Assembly: GCA_015056565.1 (NCBI GenBank)
Contig: SVGB01000016.1
Location: 19,884-83,883, forward strand
DNA length: 64,000 bases
Direction: 5' to 3'
DNA from: Butyrivibrio sp.
GTDB taxonomy: Bacteria > Bacillota > Clostridia > Lachnospirales > Lachnospiraceae
In this document: piece after piece, positions 51,549 to 59,575 of the stretch
How positions within the stretch are numbered: position 1 is the first letter of the stretch
Layout: each line of letters opens with the position of its first letter
Notes under the pieces: model-generated
The model's database searches: none
What the model was told of the DNA's origin: nothing
Seen by the model: the letters and a program-made list of their open reading frames with translations, nothing else
Translations under genes and position numbers: made by a program

Positions 51549-52817
51549 TTGAAAACACTTGCTATCATTTTGTTTGTACTGATGTACGTACTTATGATCA
51601 CACTTCCCAAAAGGCGTGCGTATGTAGCACTGACAACGGCTGTTATTTTTGTGATCACGGGAATTCTGCCGCTTAAGGACGTGTTTTTCGCCATCGATTG
51701 GAACGTGCTTATGATGATCTTTGGTACCATGGTCATCGTTGATTACTTCATCGATTCCAAGATGCCCAATCTCATTGCGGAGAAGCTTTTGGATGTGGCA
51801 CCAAACGTAATGTGGGTGACAATCTTCATGTCACTGTTTTCCGGAATCATCTCAGCGTTCATCGACAACGTTGCAACAGTTTTGATGGTTGCACCTGTTG
51901 GCCTTGCTATCTGCAAGAAACTTAAAATATCACCTGTTCCCATGATCATCTGTATTGCAGTATCATCAAACCTTCAGGGCGCAGCAACTCTGGTTGGCGA
52001 TACAACATCCATCATGCTGGCTGCAGCTGCCAAGATGGACTTCAATGATTTCTTCTGGCTGGAAGGTCATCCTGGAATCTTCTTTGCAGTAGAGCTTGGC
52101 GCTATTGCAACAGTTCCTATCATGATGTGGATGTTCAGGAAGGACAGAGAGCCTGTCAGCAACGAGGAGCATACAACAGTAACAGACTATGTTCCAACTA
52201 TCATGATGCTGGGGCACGTGGTACTTCTTGTTATTGCATCATTCATTCCAAACAAACCAGATGTTACCAATGGTGTTATCTGTATGGTTTGCGGAATCAT
52301 CAATATTGTTTGGGAGATCTTTATCTCCAAGGGAACAGACACTATGTGGAAGGCGCTTAAGGCAATCGACTACGACACAATGCTTCTTCTTGCAGGACTG
52401 TTCTGCGTTATCGCTGGTATCACAAACGTAGGTATCATCGATGAGCTGGCTCAGCTCATTGCCACAAGCGGAAAGGGTAATGTATTCCTTCTTTATACTC
52501 TTATCGTATTTGGCTCTGTTGTAATTTCAGCATTTATCGACAATATTCCATATGTAGCAACTATGCTGCCTGTGCTGGCATCTCTTTCAAGCGTTATGTC
52601 AGTAAGCCCGCTGCTTCTTTACTTCGGACTTCTGATCGGCGCAACCCTTGGCGGAAACCTTACACCTATCGGAGCTTCTGCTAACATCGCAGGTGTAGGA
52701 ATGCTCAGAAAAGAGGGCTATGAAGTATCCTTTGGAGACTTCATGAAGATCGGAGTTCCATTCACACTGACAGCTGTATGCGTGGGATATCTGTATATCT
52801 GGTTCGTTTACGCATAA
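51549..52817 (+). CDS. Ion transporter of the ArsB/NhaD (ion transporter) superfamily, Mn2+ riboswitch-controlled
   Basis: 422 residues with about 11 membrane helices. Two similar halves each hold a re-entrant-type motif: ISAFIDNVATVLMVAPVGLAI in the first and ISAFIDNIPYVATMLPVLASL in the second. GGNLTPIGASANIAGVG near the C-terminus is typical of the ArsB/NhaD/SLC13 group. Start is TTG 51549 with GGAGG at 51533-51537. Sequence alone would suggest an anion or Na+/H+ exchanger, but control by a yybP-ykoY riboswitch points to Mn2+ efflux or a process tied to Mn2+ excess (inference). It is transcribed alone. Confidence 0.85.
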   Translation: MKTLAIILFVLMYVLMITLPKRRAYVALTTAVIFVITGILPLKDVFFAIDWNVLMMIFGTMVIVDYFIDSKMPNLIAEKLLDVAPNVMWVTIFMSLFSGIISAFIDNVATVLMVAPVGLAICKKLKISPVPMIICIAVSSNLQGAATLVGDTTSIMLAAAAKMDFNDFFWLEGHPGIFFAVELGAIATVPIMMWMFRKDREPVSNEEHTTVTDYVPTIMMLGHVVLLVIASFIPNKPDVTNGVICMVCGIINIVWEIFISKGTDTMWKALKAIDYDTMLLLAGLFCVIAGITNVGIIDELAQLIATSGKGNVFLLYTLIVFGSVVISAFIDNIPYVATMLPVLASLSSVMSVSPLLLYFGLLIGATLGGNLTPIGASANIAGVGMLRKEGYEVSFGDFMKIGVPFTLTAVCVGYLYIWFVYA

Positions 52818-52874
52818 ATAGCCATGGCAGGGCTAAGATAACGTGCGATATTAAACTAATTAAGGAGGTTTCAC

Positions 52875-53909
52875 ATGAGGCAGATAACACTTGGCAAAAC
52901 TGGCATTACTGCGCCCCAGAACGGCTTTGGCGCACTTCCAATTCAGAGAGTATCAGAAGATGAGGCTGTTAAGATCTTACGTAAGGCCTTTGAGGGCGGA
53001 ATGACCTATTTTGACACCGCAAGAGCCTACACTGACAGTGAGGTCAAGCTTGGCAAGGCCTTCTCTGAGGCTGGGCTTCGGGATAAGCTCTTTATCGCAA
53101 CCAAGACAGCAGCTACTACGCCAGAGGGCTTCTGGTCTGACCTTGAGACTTCCCTTAAGAACCTTCAGACCGACTACATCGACCTTTATCAGTTCCATAT
53201 GGTAAGCCAGTGCTACAGGCCAGGTGACGGGACAGGCATGTACGAGTGCATGTTAAAGGCGAAAGACGAAGGCAAGATCCGCCACATCGGCGTTACCGCA
53301 CATAAGCTTATGGTGGCTAAAGAGTGCATAGAATCTGACCTTTACGAGACAATGCAGTTCCCCTTAAGCTATCTTTCTTCTGAAAAAGAGCTTGAACTTG
53401 TTAAAATGTGCAAGGAGCACAACATGGGTTATATCGCCATGAAGGGCCTGGCAGGAGGACTTATCAACCGCTCCGACGCAGCAATGGCCTTCATGACACA
53501 GTTTGACAACGTAATGCCTATCTGGGGTATCCAGAGGGAAAAAGAGCTTGATGAGTGGCTTTCATACTTTGACAACACTCCAGTCATGACCGGGGAGATC
53601 AGCTCTTTTATCGAAAAAGAAAAGACAGAGCTGGCGGGAGATTTCTGCAGGGGCTGCGGATACTGCCTGCCATGTCCAATGGGCATCAAGATCAATAACT
53701 GCGCGAGAATGTCTCTTATGATAAGGCGCGCGCCATCAGAGAGCTGGCTTTCAAAAGAGTGGCAGGCTGAGATGGCCAAGATCGACACCTGTATAAACTG
53801 CAGAGCCTGCACAAAGAAGTGCCCATATGAGCTCAGTACTCCTGAACTTCTCAAGAAAAACTACGAGGATTATAAAAAGGTACTTGCAGGGGAAGTATCA
53901 GTGATGTAG
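52875..53909 (+). CDS. Aldo/keto reductase with C-terminal 4Fe-4S ferredoxin domain
   Basis: 344 residues. The AKR barrel has FDTARAYTDSEVKLGKAF (catalytic Asp and Tyr), DLYQFHMVSQ and IRHIGVTAHK. Two Cys clusters follow: CRGCGYCLPCPMG and CINCRACTKKCPYE. Its overall plan matches the gene at 17895, but the sequences are clearly different and the spacing of the clusters is not the same, so this is an old paralogue. AAGGAGG precedes the ATG. Substrate unknown. Confidence 0.86.
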   Translation: MRQITLGKTGITAPQNGFGALPIQRVSEDEAVKILRKAFEGGMTYFDTARAYTDSEVKLGKAFSEAGLRDKLFIATKTAATTPEGFWSDLETSLKNLQTDYIDLYQFHMVSQCYRPGDGTGMYECMLKAKDEGKIRHIGVTAHKLMVAKECIESDLYETMQFPLSYLSSEKELELVKMCKEHNMGYIAMKGLAGGLINRSDAAMAFMTQFDNVMPIWGIQREKELDEWLSYFDNTPVMTGEISSFIEKEKTELAGDFCRGCGYCLPCPMGIKINNCARMSLMIRRAPSESWLSKEWQAEMAKIDTCINCRACTKKCPYELSTPELLKKNYEDYKKVLAGEVSVM

Positions 53910-53992
53910 AATGATTTTGCACAATTTATTTTTGATACAGGGCGAAGTGCCCGTAAACCCGCATTTGTCCGAGGATTATAGGAGAAAGAACT

Positions 53993-54301
53993 ATGGGATC
54001 ATTAAAGGATTTATTCTTTGGTAGTGATACAGAAAGAGAGGCAAGCAACATGGAAAACGAAGAACTTAAGAAAGAGAATGCTCCAGCTAATGGCGATATT
54101 GTAGATGCCAGCATGCTGGTTGGCGATATTATTTCCAAGCATCCACTTGCAGCGCAGTTCCTTATGGAGTGCGGAATGGGATGCATCTCATGCCCGGCTT
54201 CACAGATGGAGTCACTGGCTGAGGCCTGCGCAGTTCATGGAATTGACGGCGAAGAGATCGTAGATGCTCTGAATGATTACCTGCTTGAGCACAACGCATA
54301 A
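53993..54301 (+). CDS. DUF1858-domain protein
   Basis: 102 residues. The C-terminal 65 residues (VDASMLVGDIISKHPLAAQF ... CGMGCISCPASQMESLAEAC ... HGIDGEEIVDALNDYL) match DUF1858. In that domain paired Cys residues (CGMGCISC) may bind a redox centre; it is often linked to hybrid-cluster or nitrogen-oxide proteins. The N-terminal 35 residues are charged and variable. AGGAGAAAG supports ATG 53993. It follows the Fe-S aldo/keto reductase by 83 bases and may be cotranscribed. Confidence 0.8.
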   Translation: MGSLKDLFFGSDTEREASNMENEELKKENAPANGDIVDASMLVGDIISKHPLAAQFLMECGMGCISCPASQMESLAEACAVHGIDGEEIVDALNDYLLEHNA

Positions 54302-54356
54302 CGAGACTTTATTCTTATTTAATATTTATTTTTCAATCTCATAATTGAATCAACAG

Positions 54357-54412
54357 ACCGCAAGATATATCATTTCAGTACAAGCTAATTAAATGGTAGT
54401 TTGCGGTTTTTT
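54357..54412 (+). terminator. Terminator of the DUF1858 gene
   Basis: ACCGCAA (54357-54363) and TTGCGGT (54401-54407) form a 7-bp stem with a long loop, followed by TTTTT. The long loop lowers confidence. Confidence 0.5.
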
Positions 54413-54460
54413 GATGACGGCGCGGAGGGCCCAAATTGTTGCCCTTAAGCGCGTCATCGA
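54413..54460 (+). promoter_or_regulatory. Hairpin in the leader of the 118-residue protein gene
   Basis: GATGACG-G-CGC pairs with GCGCGTCATC, and GGGC/GCCC pairs inside, giving a stable stem of about 15 bp that ends 10 bases before the next ATG. It has no T run and matches no riboswitch I recognise. It could control translation. Confidence 0.45.
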
Positions 54461-54470
54461 GGGGAAAAGA

Positions 54471-54827
54471 ATGGGACTTTCAATTGGCAGTATCGGAAGT
54501 ACATATGGAATGAATTACATTCAGCCGATGAATTACAGCGTTAAGAACGAGGCTGATGTGTCAGATGCATTCATTGAAACAGGAATGTCAAATGCCGTCA
54601 TGAACGTGCCTCCTGTGGTTTATCCTAACGCGCAGGAGATTCCTGGGGCAGATGGAGAGAGCGATCCACTTGCACTTTCAATCAATTCAGTTAAAAAGAG
54701 TCAGGAAGCAAATCGTATGTACAATGAAGTGGCTTCCAGATTCCAGGGCATGACAACAGGATACGCCCAGGATACACAGGCTTTAAGCTATGGAATGAGC
54801 GGCAGTTCTATCGACCTGTTCGCGTAA
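54471..54827 (+). CDS. Small protein of unknown function
   Basis: 118 residues, not recognised. It is polar, with Gly/Ser/Tyr-rich ends (SIGSIGSTYGMNYIQPMNYS at the N-terminus, SYGMSGSSIDLFA at the C-terminus) and a short predicted helix in SVKKSQEANRMYNEVASRF. No signal peptide, membrane segment or Cys. ATG 54471 follows GAGGGG at 54460-54465; the frame extends upstream to 54393, but that part overlaps the leader hairpin. It has its own terminator, so it is a single-gene transcript. Confidence 0.65.
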   Translation: MGLSIGSIGSTYGMNYIQPMNYSVKNEADVSDAFIETGMSNAVMNVPPVVYPNAQEIPGADGESDPLALSINSVKKSQEANRMYNEVASRFQGMTTGYAQDTQALSYGMSGSSIDLFA

Positions 54828-54861
54828 GGTAGGTAGGTGAATTATATAGTTTAGCAAAAGA

Positions 54862-54889
54862 ACGAGTGCCAGACGGCAGTCGTTTTTTT
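54862..54889 (+). terminator. Terminator of the 118-residue protein gene
   Basis: ACGAGTGCC (54862-54870) pairs with GGCAGTCGT (54875-54883), with one mismatch, followed by six T. It ends 29 bases before the CLC gene. Confidence 0.8.
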
Positions 54890-54917
54890 GCGGCCTTTTT
54901 TGTGGTACTATTGAGCT

Positions 54918-56201
54918 ATGGAAGAGAAAAACAACAGATTTAATGCAATAATTGAACATATCCCGGATCTGGATCTGGTGGGAAGAGTCAGAGTACTGCT
55001 AAGGTGGGTGGTCCTGGGATGTATGACTGGAGCTATAGTTGGGGCAATCGGAGCTCTTTTCTCAAAGGCAATTGGAATGGCAACGGCATTCAGGACCAGC
55101 CATGACCTGATCATTTTGGGACTGCCTCTTGCAGGACTTCTTATCGTATTCCTGTACAGGCTCTGCAAGGACTACGAGGACAAGGGAACCAACCTTGTTA
55201 TCAAGTCTATCCAGGAGGGAGAGCACCTTCCTGTTATGAAGGCTCCGCTGATCTTCATTTCGACCACGCTTACCCACTTATTTGGAGGATCCACAGGACG
55301 TGAGAGCGCCGCGCTGCAGATGGGAGGCAGCATTGGCTACAACCTGGGAAAACTGTGTAGGTTAAAAGAGGGAAACGTCAAGATCATGACTATGTGTGGC
55401 ATGAGTGCAGCATTCTCGGCGCTTTTTGGAACGCCAATGACAGCTTCTTTCATGGCCATGGAGATAGAAAACGTAGGTGTAATGTACTATTCAGCATTGG
55501 TACCCTGCGTAATATCCGCTCTGACTGCCCAGGGAGTTGCTGAGCTTTTAGGGGCAACAGGAGAGCAGTTTGCGGTCAACATTGTTCCGGAGTTTACAGC
55601 CACCCAGGGAATATACACAGGCTTTCTGGCGCTTCTTTGCGCAGTGGTAAGTGTAGTGTTCTGCCAGGTGCTGAAGTTTTCCGGAAAGACCTATAAAAAG
55701 CTGTTACCGAACCCGTACCTTCGCGTGTTTGTAGGCGGATGCATAGTTGTGGCGCTCACATATATATCAGGCACAAGATTCTACAACGGAGCAGGAATGA
55801 ACGTCATTGAGATGGCAATAAAAGGAGAAGCACCTGCATTTGCGTTTCTTCTTAAGATAATCTTTACTGCACTGACCCTTGGGGCAGGCTATAAGGGCGG
55901 CGAGATTGTGCCAGCTCTTTACATAGGAGCTACCTTTGGATGCCTGTATTCGCAGATCTTTGGCTTTGATCCGGCTCTTTGCGCAGCCATTGGAATGGGA
56001 GCTCTTTTTTGCGGCGTAACGAACTGCCCTATATCATCGCTTTTTATCTGCTTTGAGCTCTTTGGATTTAAGGGAATGCCATATTACCTTCTGGCGATAG
56101 CGCTTAGCTACACCTTCTCAGGCTACTACAGCCTCTACAGCAGCCAGAAGATCATGTACTCCAAGTTCCACAACAAGTACGTCAACAGAGAGACCAAGTA
56201 G
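54918..56201 (+). CDS. CLC-family anion transporter, possibly of the fluoride (CLC-F) type
   Basis: 427 residues with about 10-11 membrane helices. The motif equivalent to GREGP reads GGSTGRESAALQMGGSIG, keeping the gating Glu. GAGYKGGEIVPALYIGATFG replaces the GxFxP motif of chloride-type CLCs and resembles CLC-F fluoride/proton antiporters (GGExxPxxxIGA). The usual GSGIP motif is absent; EHLPVMKAP stands in its place. On this basis fluoride export is a reasonable guess, not proven. No fluoride riboswitch is visible upstream. No strong ribosome-binding site precedes ATG 54918. It may form an operon with the two following membrane protein genes. Confidence 0.8.
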   Translation: MEEKNNRFNAIIEHIPDLDLVGRVRVLLRWVVLGCMTGAIVGAIGALFSKAIGMATAFRTSHDLIILGLPLAGLLIVFLYRLCKDYEDKGTNLVIKSIQEGEHLPVMKAPLIFISTTLTHLFGGSTGRESAALQMGGSIGYNLGKLCRLKEGNVKIMTMCGMSAAFSALFGTPMTASFMAMEIENVGVMYYSALVPCVISALTAQGVAELLGATGEQFAVNIVPEFTATQGIYTGFLALLCAVVSVVFCQVLKFSGKTYKKLLPNPYLRVFVGGCIVVALTYISGTRFYNGAGMNVIEMAIKGEAPAFAFLLKIIFTALTLGAGYKGGEIVPALYIGATFGCLYSQIFGFDPALCAAIGMGALFCGVTNCPISSLFICFELFGFKGMPYYLLAIALSYTFSGYYSLYSSQKIMYSKFHNKYVNRETK

Positions 56202-56219
56202 TTTTGGGAAAAGAAATTT

Positions 56220-56624
56220 ATGAAGAAGTTAAAAGAAGCGCTACCAGCCATCTGTGCAGTAGCGCTTGTCTATGGAATCTTATATTTCGCGGGCATTGGT
56301 TGTCCTATCAAGTACCTGACGGGAGTCTCCTGCATGGGATGTGGTATGACGAGGGCGTATCTGTCGTTACTACGCCTTGATTTTGCCAGTGCTTTTCAAT
56401 ATCATCCGCTATTTCCAATTCCTGTCATTGCTGCGGTCTTATTTCTTTTCAGATCCCGGATTTCGCAAAAGATTGTTAAAGTTTTGTTATTTACAACCAT
56501 AGTCCTCTTCTCTATAATATACCTGTTGAGGATTTTGGACCCTTCTGATACGGTTGTGGTGTTTGAACCCGCTAATGGTGCAGCTTTCAGGGGGATTCAT
56601 ATGATTGTGGAGGAGATTAGATAA
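56220..56624 (+). CDS. DUF2752 membrane protein
   Basis: 134 residues with three predicted membrane helices. The N-terminal GIGCPIKYLTGVSCMGCGMTRAYLSLLRLDFASAF followed by YHPLF is the DUF2752 signature; its Cys pattern normally reads CPGCG and here is CMGCG. Function unknown. It begins 19 bases after the CLC gene and its TAA directly abuts the next gene's ATG. Confidence 0.85.
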   Translation: MKKLKEALPAICAVALVYGILYFAGIGCPIKYLTGVSCMGCGMTRAYLSLLRLDFASAFQYHPLFPIPVIAAVLFLFRSRISQKIVKVLLFTTIVLFSIIYLLRILDPSDTVVVFEPANGAAFRGIHMIVEEIR

Positions 56625-57224
56625 ATGTTTTGTGAAAATTGTGGAACACAGATAGAAGACGGCGCTAAGTTCTGCCCTAATTGCGGAACTCCAGTTGCCA
56701 GCAGCAGTGAAGTGAAGGGCTTTGTATATAACGAGAGCGCTCCTGATCCTGAGGCTAACCAGACATACAATAATTACGGGAACTATCAGAATACAGGCTA
56801 CAACCAGGGACCTCAGGCATTTATGCCACTTAGGACTGACAGAAGCCTTCTGGTATTTATACTTCTTACACTGGTTACCTGCGGAATTTATCTGTACGTA
56901 TTTATGTATTACATGATCAAGGATATCAACACAGCCTGTGCTGGTGATGGAGATGAGACTCCAGGACTTTTAGTATACATCCTGCTTTCATTAGTAACAT
57001 GTGGTATTTATTCATATATCTGGCTCTACAAGGTTGGAGACAGACTGGCAAGAAACTGCCAGAGATATGGTTATTCAGTTACTGAGAATGGAACAACAGT
57101 ACTTCTGTGGTTCATCTTTGGTATGTGGCTCTGCGGAATCGGACCATTCATTGGTTGGAACATTCTTATCAACAATACCAATATGGTATGCATGGGTTAC
57201 AACAGAGAACACGGAGTAGGCTGA
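56625..57224 (+). CDS. Zinc-ribbon DUF4234 membrane protein
   Basis: 199 residues. The N-terminal zinc ribbon has two CxxC pairs (FCENCGTQIEDGAKFCPNCG), then a polar Asn/Tyr/Gln-rich linker to about residue 68. The membrane domain carries two copies of a DUF4234-like hairpin (LLVFILLTLVTCGIYLYVFM and LLVYILLSLVTCGIYSYIWL). Function unknown. The ATG directly follows the DUF2752 stop, implying coupled translation. Confidence 0.85.
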   Translation: MFCENCGTQIEDGAKFCPNCGTPVASSSEVKGFVYNESAPDPEANQTYNNYGNYQNTGYNQGPQAFMPLRTDRSLLVFILLTLVTCGIYLYVFMYYMIKDINTACAGDGDETPGLLVYILLSLVTCGIYSYIWLYKVGDRLARNCQRYGYSVTENGTTVLLWFIFGMWLCGIGPFIGWNILINNTNMVCMGYNREHGVG

Positions 57225-57360
57225 TAACTCTGCACGTTTCACGGATTGCAATCCCCACAACCCCAGAATATACGCGAAAACGAACAAGAATAAACGTTTA
57301 ATACACGATTGCATTAATGTTTCATGGAGCGTAGAATTAATTCATAGGGGGATAAACTTC

Positions 57361-57885
57361 ATGCTAGGATTTGCTTATGTGGGGATTGCCTTTTCTTTGG
57401 TCTTCTACGTAGTATTTGGTGTAGCAGTACGTTTCATGGAACTGTCTGATAGGGCCAGGAACAAGGCAAGGCTTGGAATTCTTCTTACTTCCATGATCAT
57501 TTTCGCAATATCGGGTATCACTGCCGGAGTCCTTAATATCAAGATAGGGCTTATAATTTATGGCGTTGGTTTTCTTCTTTTCTCTGCAGTCGCGGTCGTC
57601 ATTGTATTTTCCATATTTGTAGAACTTCATCAGATCAACCTTAGAGTCCGTATGCGCAGGTTTATGGTTCTTTTTGACATTGTGGACAGATTCATCAATG
57701 AGGGCAAGACCAGAGACGAGATCTTTGACTACCTCACTGTCAGCCAGAAACTTTCACATCAAGAGGCTTCAGACTTTCTTGAGTTCATCTCAGACCCCAA
57801 CAATCATCAGTTCCTATCTGACGTCAACAGCCAGATCCAGGAGGCCAAGCTGATGCAGAAGGCTGAGAGTGACTTCTATAGGTAA
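57361..57885 (+). CDS. Membrane protein of unknown function
   Basis: 174 residues, not recognised. Three hydrophobic segments lie in the N-terminal 90 residues (about 3-21, 38-57 and 63-86). The remaining 85 residues are cytoplasmic and helical (IVDRFINEGKTRDEIFDYLT, SHQEASDFLEFI). GGGGGA at 57347-57352 is the likely ribosome-binding site. Gene-free bases 57225-57360 show no clear hairpin. A nested repeat follows. Confidence 0.65.
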   Translation: MLGFAYVGIAFSLVFYVVFGVAVRFMELSDRARNKARLGILLTSMIIFAISGITAGVLNIKIGLIIYGVGFLLFSAVAVVIVFSIFVELHQINLRVRMRRFMVLFDIVDRFINEGKTRDEIFDYLTVSQKLSHQEASDFLEFISDPNNHQFLSDVNSQIQEAKLMQKAESDFYR

Positions 57886-57892
57886 TTAAAAC

Positions 57893-58021
57893 AAGACACG
57901 GGTGACGGCTCTGTTGGCTGGTGAGTCAGTGGGGACGTTACAGTTTGACTCACTGCTCCCGAGCGAGTCAAACTGTAACGTCCCCACTGACTCACCAGCC
58001 AACAGAACCGCCCCGTGTCTT
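57893..58021. repeat. Family A palindrome split by a family B palindrome
   Basis: Outer arms (57893-57921 and 58000-58021) are family A: AAGACACGG...TCTGTTGGCT and its near complement. Between them, 57922-57999 is a full family B palindrome beginning GGTGAGTCAGTGGGGACGTT. The outer left arm has small changes (GGGTGACGGC), the right arm one deletion (CCGCCCCG). The nesting shows B entered the loop of A, or that the two were assembled together. It separates the 57361 gene from livJ and may act as a terminator. Confidence 0.9.
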
Positions 58022-58053
58022 GTCAGTAAATTTCACTTTTTTGCTTTAAAGTA

Positions 58054-58110
58054 TTGACTTTTTACTAATAATAATTAAACTTGAAATATATATATTTAGA
58101 TTGTATACAA
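58054..58110 (+). promoter_or_regulatory. livJ promoter with TTGTATACAA operator
   Basis: TTGACT (58054-58059), 16 bases, TAAACT (58076-58081). The palindrome TTGTATACAA is at 58101-58110, about 13 bases beyond the expected start site, followed by ATATACAA. In the amt and asnB promoters the same palindrome is upstream of the -35. A downstream position usually means repression. Confidence 0.65.
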
Positions 58111-58137
58111 ATATACAAATTGAGGAGGAAATGAATT

Positions 58138-59298
58138 ATGAAGAAGTTTAACAAAGTATTCAGTGCTGTACTTGCTTCAGCAATGGCTGCTTCACTTCTT
58201 GCAGGATGCGGTGGCGCAGCAGCAGGTGGAAGCAATACATTCAAGATTGGTGCAATCGGACCTCTTACAGGTGCTGCAGCAGCTTACGGTAACGCAGTAG
58301 TTAACGGAGCACAGATCGCTGTTGACGAGATCAACGAGGCTGGCGGTATAAACGGTGTTCAGATCGAGTACAAGTCAGAGGACGACGAGCTCAACGCTGA
58401 GAAGTCAGTTAACGCTTATAACTCTCTTAAGGACTGGGGTATGCAGATCCTTGTTGGCTCTACAACATCTGCCTGCTCAATCGCAGTTTCTGAGAACACC
58501 AAGAACGACAACATGTTCCAGCTTACACCTTCAGGATCAGCTGAGGAGTGCGTAAAATATGACAACGTATTCCGTGTATGCTTCTCAGATCCTAACCAGG
58601 GTATTGCTTCAGCTCAGTACATCAGTGATCACAACCTCGCAACTAAGGTTGGTATCATCTATGACAACTCAGACGTTTATTCTTCAGGTATCTACCAGAA
58701 GTTCGTAGAAGAGGCTGCTGGCAAGAACTTTGAGATCGTTTCAGCAGAGGCTTATACACAGGACAACAACACAGATTTCTCTGTACAGCTTCAGAAGGCT
58801 AAGGATGCAGGCGCTGACCTTGTATTCCTTCCTATCTACTACTCAGATGCAGCTCTGATCCTTACACAGGCCAACACAATGGGCTATGCACCTACATTCT
58901 TCGGTGTTGATGGTATGGACGGAATCCTTACAGTTGAGAACTTTGATTCATCACTTGCTGAGGGCGTAATGCTTCTTACACCTTTCGCAGCTGATGCTAC
59001 AGATGACCTTACAGTTAACTTCGTTAAGAAGTACAACGAGAAGTACGGCGAGACTCCTAACCAGTTCGCAGCTGACGCTTACGATGCAGTTTACATCATC
59101 AAGGCAGCTATCGAGAAGTCAGGTGTTACACCAGACAAGACAACAGAGGAGATCTGCGAGGCACTTAAGGGTGCTATGACTCAGATCGAGGCTACAGGTC
59201 TTACATCACAGAAGATGACATGGGATGCTTCAGGTGAGCCTAACAAGGAGCCTAAGGCTGTTGTTATCAAGAACGGTGCTTACGTTTCAGCTGAGTAA
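58138..59298 (+). CDS. livJ: Branched-chain amino acid ABC transporter substrate-binding lipoprotein LivJ
   Basis: 386 residues. The signal peptide ends in the lipobox SLLAGC (Cys24) followed by a Gly/Ala spacer. The periplasmic-binding fold is recognised by FKIGAIGPLTGAAAAYGNAV, INEAGGINGVQIEYKSEDDE and late FAADAYDAVYIIKAAIEKSG. It captures leucine/isoleucine/valine or similar amino acids for LivHMGF. GAGGAGG precedes the ATG. Codon use is strongly biased toward a few codons (for example CTT, GTT, ACA), consistent with high expression. Confidence 0.93.
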   Translation: MKKFNKVFSAVLASAMAASLLAGCGGAAAGGSNTFKIGAIGPLTGAAAAYGNAVVNGAQIAVDEINEAGGINGVQIEYKSEDDELNAEKSVNAYNSLKDWGMQILVGSTTSACSIAVSENTKNDNMFQLTPSGSAEECVKYDNVFRVCFSDPNQGIASAQYISDHNLATKVGIIYDNSDVYSSGIYQKFVEEAAGKNFEIVSAEAYTQDNNTDFSVQLQKAKDAGADLVFLPIYYSDAALILTQANTMGYAPTFFGVDGMDGILTVENFDSSLAEGVMLLTPFAADATDDLTVNFVKKYNEKYGETPNQFAADAYDAVYIIKAAIEKSGVTPDKTTEEICEALKGAMTQIEATGLTSQKMTWDASGEPNKEPKAVVIKNGAYVSAE

Positions 59299-59299
59299 A

Positions 59300-59330
59300 G
59301 CACTTGGTGAGGTTCTTTCGAACCTAGTGC
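59300..59330 (+). repeat. Family C stem-loop, copy 3
   Basis: GCACT, T, GGT, loop GAGGTTCTTTCGA, ACC, T, AGTGC, starting 2 bases after the livJ stop. Confidence 0.8.
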
Positions 59331-59344
59331 GAACCATGGGCGGA

Positions 59345-59373
59345 CACTTAACGAGGTCTTTTCGAGTTTAGTG
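59345..59373 (+). repeat. Family C stem-loop, copy 4
   Basis: CACT, T, AAC, loop GAGGTCTTTTCGA, GTT, T, AGTG. It forms a tandem pair with copy 3, 14 bases apart, like copies 1 and 2 after asnB. Confidence 0.78.
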
Positions 59374-59449
59374 GAGCGACCAGAATAATGTTTTTCACAG
59401 CGAAAAGAGCTAACGACACAATTTAACAACGACTAAACATTTTCATACA

Positions 59450-59492
59450 GCGAGGGATGCTGTCACAGGTATCCCTCGCGTTATTAATTTTT
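59450..59492 (+). terminator. Terminator between livJ and livH
   Basis: GCGAGGGAT (59450-59458) pairs with ATCCCTCGC (59471-59479) around a 12-base loop, followed by TTATTAATTTTTTT. Partial termination here would give more binding protein than permease. Confidence 0.8.
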
Positions 59493-59575
59493 TTACCTGA
59501 AATCACATTGGATTTCGAATGCAATTCGTATATCATAGAATAAGTAATTAATAATGATCAACTCGGAGGTGCGGG

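Noticed and set aside
54393..54470. Longer N-terminus for the 118-residue protein
   Set aside because: The extension begins inside the previous terminator and covers a stable hairpin. ATG 54471 has GAGGGG upstream.
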